Under the pieces are notes generated by a model, which worked only from the letters and a program-made list of their open reading frames with translations, made no database searches and was not told where the DNA came from. A program made the position numbers and the translations under genes. This document shows, one piece after another, positions 60,789 through 64,000 of a stretch of 64,000 nucleotides of DNA (within the stretch, counting starts at the first letter, position 1; each line of letters starts with the position of its first letter). This DNA comes from Poa pratensis (lineage: Eukaryota > Streptophyta > Magnoliopsida > Poales > Poaceae). The DNA lies in contig CAMZMU010000059.1 in the NCBI GenBank assembly GCA_947311845.1, positions 37,995,226-38,059,225 of the forward strand, in the 5' to 3' direction.

Positions 60789-61600
60789 TCAAGTGCAGTT
60801 CTATCACTGTATGTAACCAATACCTACAACTTTGAATGTGATAATGCTGAGAAAATTGCTTCTATACTATTGACAAGCACAGCTCATTTGCCATCAAACA
60901 AAGCTCTAGTGCTTATATACCAAATACAAAAAAATCTAGTGCTTATATGCCATCGTCGTTAGTCCATCGTTAGCATGTCACCGTTTTCCTGCCAGTCTAT
61001 TAAAAAATTCCGATCTTACCCTTAGTCTATAGAAAAGAAAAAGGGAAATGAAACAAAGGTTAATCGAAAAAAAATGAAACAAAGAAACTCACACACCCGA
61101 CCTGTAGTCTCCCCGCATCAGTACGCGTGGCTGACGAGTGCGACTCCACCTCTCTATCTGCAATTTACGCTAGGTAATTCTCGGATTCTCTATCTTTTTG
61201 TTGTAGTTTAGGATAACATGGTTCCATCATCCACAGGGGGTTACAATGCAATTTTGACTGCCAAGCAATGGCCACACGAAGCAAAAAAAAGTTGAAGTTG
61301 TGAACTTATCTGAAATCTCGCGTAGGATGTACCTATTGCACCTCTTCATGTTATTCAAAAAACTTGCTAGTGAGAACAACCAATTTTCGGTCGTGTTTCG
61401 AGATGATGTGAACATGATGACGTGATGACTGGTGTTTGCTGAATAGTTCTAGATGATGTGAACTTTATGACTATTATTCTGTTGACATATGCTGAAATTG
61501 TTATATGTTGTCATTACCTTTTTGCTGAAATGCTGAAAATAGAGGAAAGATGCAGCCAAAAAATTGTACACATATTTTACAATTGTTACTTATTTTCCAT
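60789..61600. other. No recognisable feature
   Basis: Contains a short repeat TCTAGTGCTTATAT.CCA (60907 and 60935) and GTTCTAGATGATGTGAAC-like phrases near 61400 and 61446. No gene. Confidence 0.35.
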
Positions 61601-61603
61601 TTA

Positions 61604-62024
61604 GGGTTCGTTTGGCACCCATCATGGAATTCATTTGTTTTTCCATACTCAGCCTGTTTGGCTGTCATGGAACTGGACATGTCATTTCATTTGGAATTCC
61701 AGCAAATACATATTGTATGTTATGCCAATTACTATGCCTAACCTTGTCATTTCACTTTCCAAAGGCATCATTTCATTTCTGTCAAATGAAATGAAATGAT
61801 GGGTGCCAAACGAGCCCTTCAAGGTCATTTGACAGCCATCATTTTGAGCCAGAATCATGGAATTCATTTGTGATTCCATGCCCAACCTGTTTGGCTGGCA
61901 TGAAATTGGACATGTCATTTTATTTGGAATTCTAGAAAATGTCTATTGTATGTTATGCCAATTCCTATCTCTAATCATTTCATTTCTATCAAATGAAATG
62001 AAATGATGGATGTCAAACGAGCTC
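61604..62024. mobile_element. Composite (dimeric) Tourist-like MITE, 421 bp
   Basis: Two head-to-tail copies of the same unit (61604-61816 and about 61830-62024) share TGGAATTCATTTGT, CTGTTTGGCTG.CATG, TGTATGTTATGCCAATT and CAAATGAAATGAAATGATGG. The outer ends GGGTTCGTTTGGC and, in reverse, GAGCTCGTTTGAC lie between TTA duplications (61601-61603, 62025-62027). The second unit has lost its left terminal repeat. Confidence 0.8.
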
Positions 62025-62027
62025 TTA

Positions 62028-62279
62028 GGGCAAAGCAGTCATTTTGGTCTCCTAACACAGAGGCATAACGCTAGACTAACAGCCACTGATATATGAGCAA
62101 TTGAATTTGTTTGTGTTTGATATATAAGTACTCGAGCTTTGTTCGATGGCAAATGAGACATTGCAGCGCTTGTCAATGGTATAGAAGCCATTTTTCTCGA
62201 TAATGTTTTGTATGTAAGCTGAAATTCACCCAAAAAACCAGTGGAAAAATAGTTTAGAACAATCGGTTGTTAAAATATA
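62028..62279. other. Intergenic spacer
   Basis: Short spacer between the composite MITE and a Helitron-like end; nothing recognised. Confidence 0.3.
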
Positions 62280-62312
62280 CTAGTAAACGTGCACGTGCAA
62301 CGCACGACCCTA
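62280..62312 (-). mobile_element. Helitron-like 3' terminus
   Basis: The minus strand reads CGTGCGTTGCACGTGCACG (hairpin) then TTTACTAG followed by T. It resembles the 3' end of the complete Helitron nearby. The matching TC start was not found to the right, so the length is unknown. Confidence 0.55.
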
Positions 62313-62545
62313 CAATTGATCCATATACGTAAATTTTTAAAAAAAGAACAAAAAATAAAGTATTTTCATTTGCAAAATATTACAATCCAACCTCCGTTTG
62401 ATACTAAACTCAAAACAATAGTATCCACTTTCACTTCTAAGTCATTTTACTCTGTAGCTATAGTCGGATTGAACACCCCATTGCATCGATCCATCTGTCC
62501 CTATTTTCATTCCTTCTTCTCCTCCCTTACCTCTAACGTCTCTTA

Positions 62546-62646
62546 GGCCCCGCTTGGATGCCTGGAAATCGTATTATACGGACGTGGTCAGGTCCGGATT
62601 TCCTCCCGACCGATTACGGAGGTGAAACGACGAAACAAGCGGGGCC
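62546..62646. mobile_element. Tourist-like MITE, 101 bp
   Basis: Ends GGCCCCGCTTG and CAAGCGGGGCC with TTA at 62543-62545 and 62647-62649. The interior shares CGGATTTCCTCCCGACCG-like sequence with the 138-bp element at 48439, so both belong to one family. Confidence 0.88.
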
Positions 62647-62649
62647 TTA

Positions 62650-63349
62650 TGGTTTTTCACCTAAAAGTTTGCAAGAGTAACCTCACCAAGCAACGCAAAG
62701 AGGTTGAAACAGAACTCGAAAACGCAAAAGTGCAGCACTGGTATGTGATCAATACAGCAAGTATCAGCTATGTGTACCGACCTACTATATGCACAAAGAG
62801 AGAATGTAGGATAAACAACTTGAGTACAGATTGGTACGTGATACACAACAGAAGAAACCCGTAAGTTCAGAAGAACTCAATGAAGTATACACATCATAGT
62901 TCAGTGCCATGACCAGTGCAATGAACAGCCCCACTGTCGCTCCACCATTATCTTTGATTCAAATAAATATACGTATAGCAGCAAATGGCAGGCAATGTTA
63001 ACATTTCTCGACCCATCACCTCTAGCAATGACACTGAAGGCCACCTCCAGCTCCACTCATTCCTCCCTCTGTCTGTGCTACCGCCTCAACCTTCAGCTAC
63101 ACGTCTCCTTGTTGTCAAAGATCTGCATAATATAACAGTTTATATGAGAAATAAGAAAAATGAACTGGTAAGAATGTTTTGGTAATCAGAAGTAGCTATG
63201 AGCTGACACAAATGATACATAACTGGAGCGTATATGCCTTCCTCTGACTTCCATCTCCTAATACATATAGTCACATATTACCATCAGACATAATGTCCGG
63301 GCCTGAAAAAATGTTCACTTAAATGTGGTCAGTGGAGAGCATTATTTTA
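62650..63349. other. No recognisable feature
   Basis: Short ORFs without family resemblance on either strand. Possible body of the Helitron whose 3' end lies at 62280. Confidence 0.3.
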
Positions 63350-64000
63350 TCTCCGCTACTAATAAACAAGCGAACTTGAGTTCCGCTACAACCACCCAAC
63401 GAAACTACACAGAAACTTCCCACCTAACAATCAGGACCACAAAAAATAGATCCAACCGTCCAGATTTCTCCGAAGTACACGCGGGGGACATCTAACAATT
63501 ACACAAGGCGGACCACGCGTGGAACGGACGAAAGTTTCCGCTCGCACGATCGCACGAGAGTCCCCGGTCAGTTACCATCGACACTAAAATTACGGGGCTG
63601 CCGCCGCCGTCGTGTGGGATTCGTCAGCGTTGCGGGGAGCAGAGCCTCCTCACCAGTTTCGACTTCGCCCAGATCCTCGCCTGGATGCCAGCCTCGACAA
63701 TATCAAGGGAAGACCCCAATCGAGGGAGCCAGCAAGCAGCTCCGTCCAGATCGAGCGAATTCGAGCGCACGGCGAGGCAAGCAAGCAGCGGAGGCACAGG
63801 TTACTCGACGACTTTGGGCATGTATGGAGCTGTTTCCGGCGGCGTGGACGCACGGCTCGCAGGGTTGTGGTGCGTAACCGCGCAACCGGAGCGTGTGACC
63901 CCGTCGGCGACCGGGAGGCGCGTCGTCTCACACCGGCCGCCGGAAGGCGGTGAGGCGCGTGGGATCCCGCTTGCGGCCGGGAGGCGGGGAGGCGCCGGGG
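63350..64000 (+). other. Possible Helitron 5' end followed by GC-rich sequence to the window edge
   Basis: TCTCCGCTACTAATAAACAA follows an A at 63349, a Helitron-like start. From about 63540 the sequence is GC-rich, with open frames on both strands (for example 63612-63953 +). None shows a domain I recognise. It could be a captured gene piece or the first exon of a gene beyond the edge. Confidence 0.3.

Noticed and set aside
1..64000. CRISPR arrays, operons, prophage or plasmid features
   Set aside because: Introns, LTR retrotransposons, SINE and MITEs show plant nuclear DNA; no regularly spaced short repeats of CRISPR type were seen.

Overview
The window reads as repeat-dense nuclear DNA of a grass, most likely a Triticeae species (wheat, Aegilops or barley relatives). 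Reasons: a Sabrina-like Ty3/gypsy element, a Sukkula-type LARD with 5-6 kb LTRs and a 3.5 kb non-coding core, an Au-like SINE, many Stowaway and Tourist MITEs, and plant genes with GT-AG introns and GC-rich first exons. Nothing prokaryotic (operons, CRISPR, IS elements) is present. Family names come from recognising sequence without a database search.

Layout. 1-3612: minus-strand Ty3/gypsy remnant (gag, protease, tRNA-Lys PBS, one partial LTR). 3613-10930: Sabrina-like element in an LTR-internal-LTR-truncated internal arrangement, also minus strand. 10931-16693: MITEs, a hAT derivative, a patellin (SEC14) gene fragment and a small I29 cathepsin-propeptide-like gene. 16694-31181: one complete LARD flanked by the 5-bp duplication GTAAT. 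31424-31696: a SINE with a perfect 10-bp duplication.

Gene-rich part, 32-59 kb. Three genes are recognisable: a 13-exon ERGIC3/Erv46-like cargo-receptor gene (32355-38023, +, 383 aa); an F-box gene (41277-42345, -) with two apparent 1-nt deletions and a 5'UTR intron; and a five-exon dsRNA-binding protein gene of the DRB type (54389-58614, -, 407 aa) with an antisense LINE tail in intron 2. Between them lie a Mutator-like element with 9-bp TSD, a PIF/Harbinger derivative, a 1.27 kb retroposon-like insertion with 16-bp TSD, a foldback MITE and a GGCGCC-rich hairpin block. The genes share no evident pathway.

59-64 kb: hAT and Tourist MITEs, a complete 498-bp Helitron, and two further Helitron-like termini. 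I found no clear undescribed biological system. The observations most worth checking are the LTR asymmetry and antisense gene-like structure of the LARD, the three-part Sabrina arrangement, and the compact Helitron.
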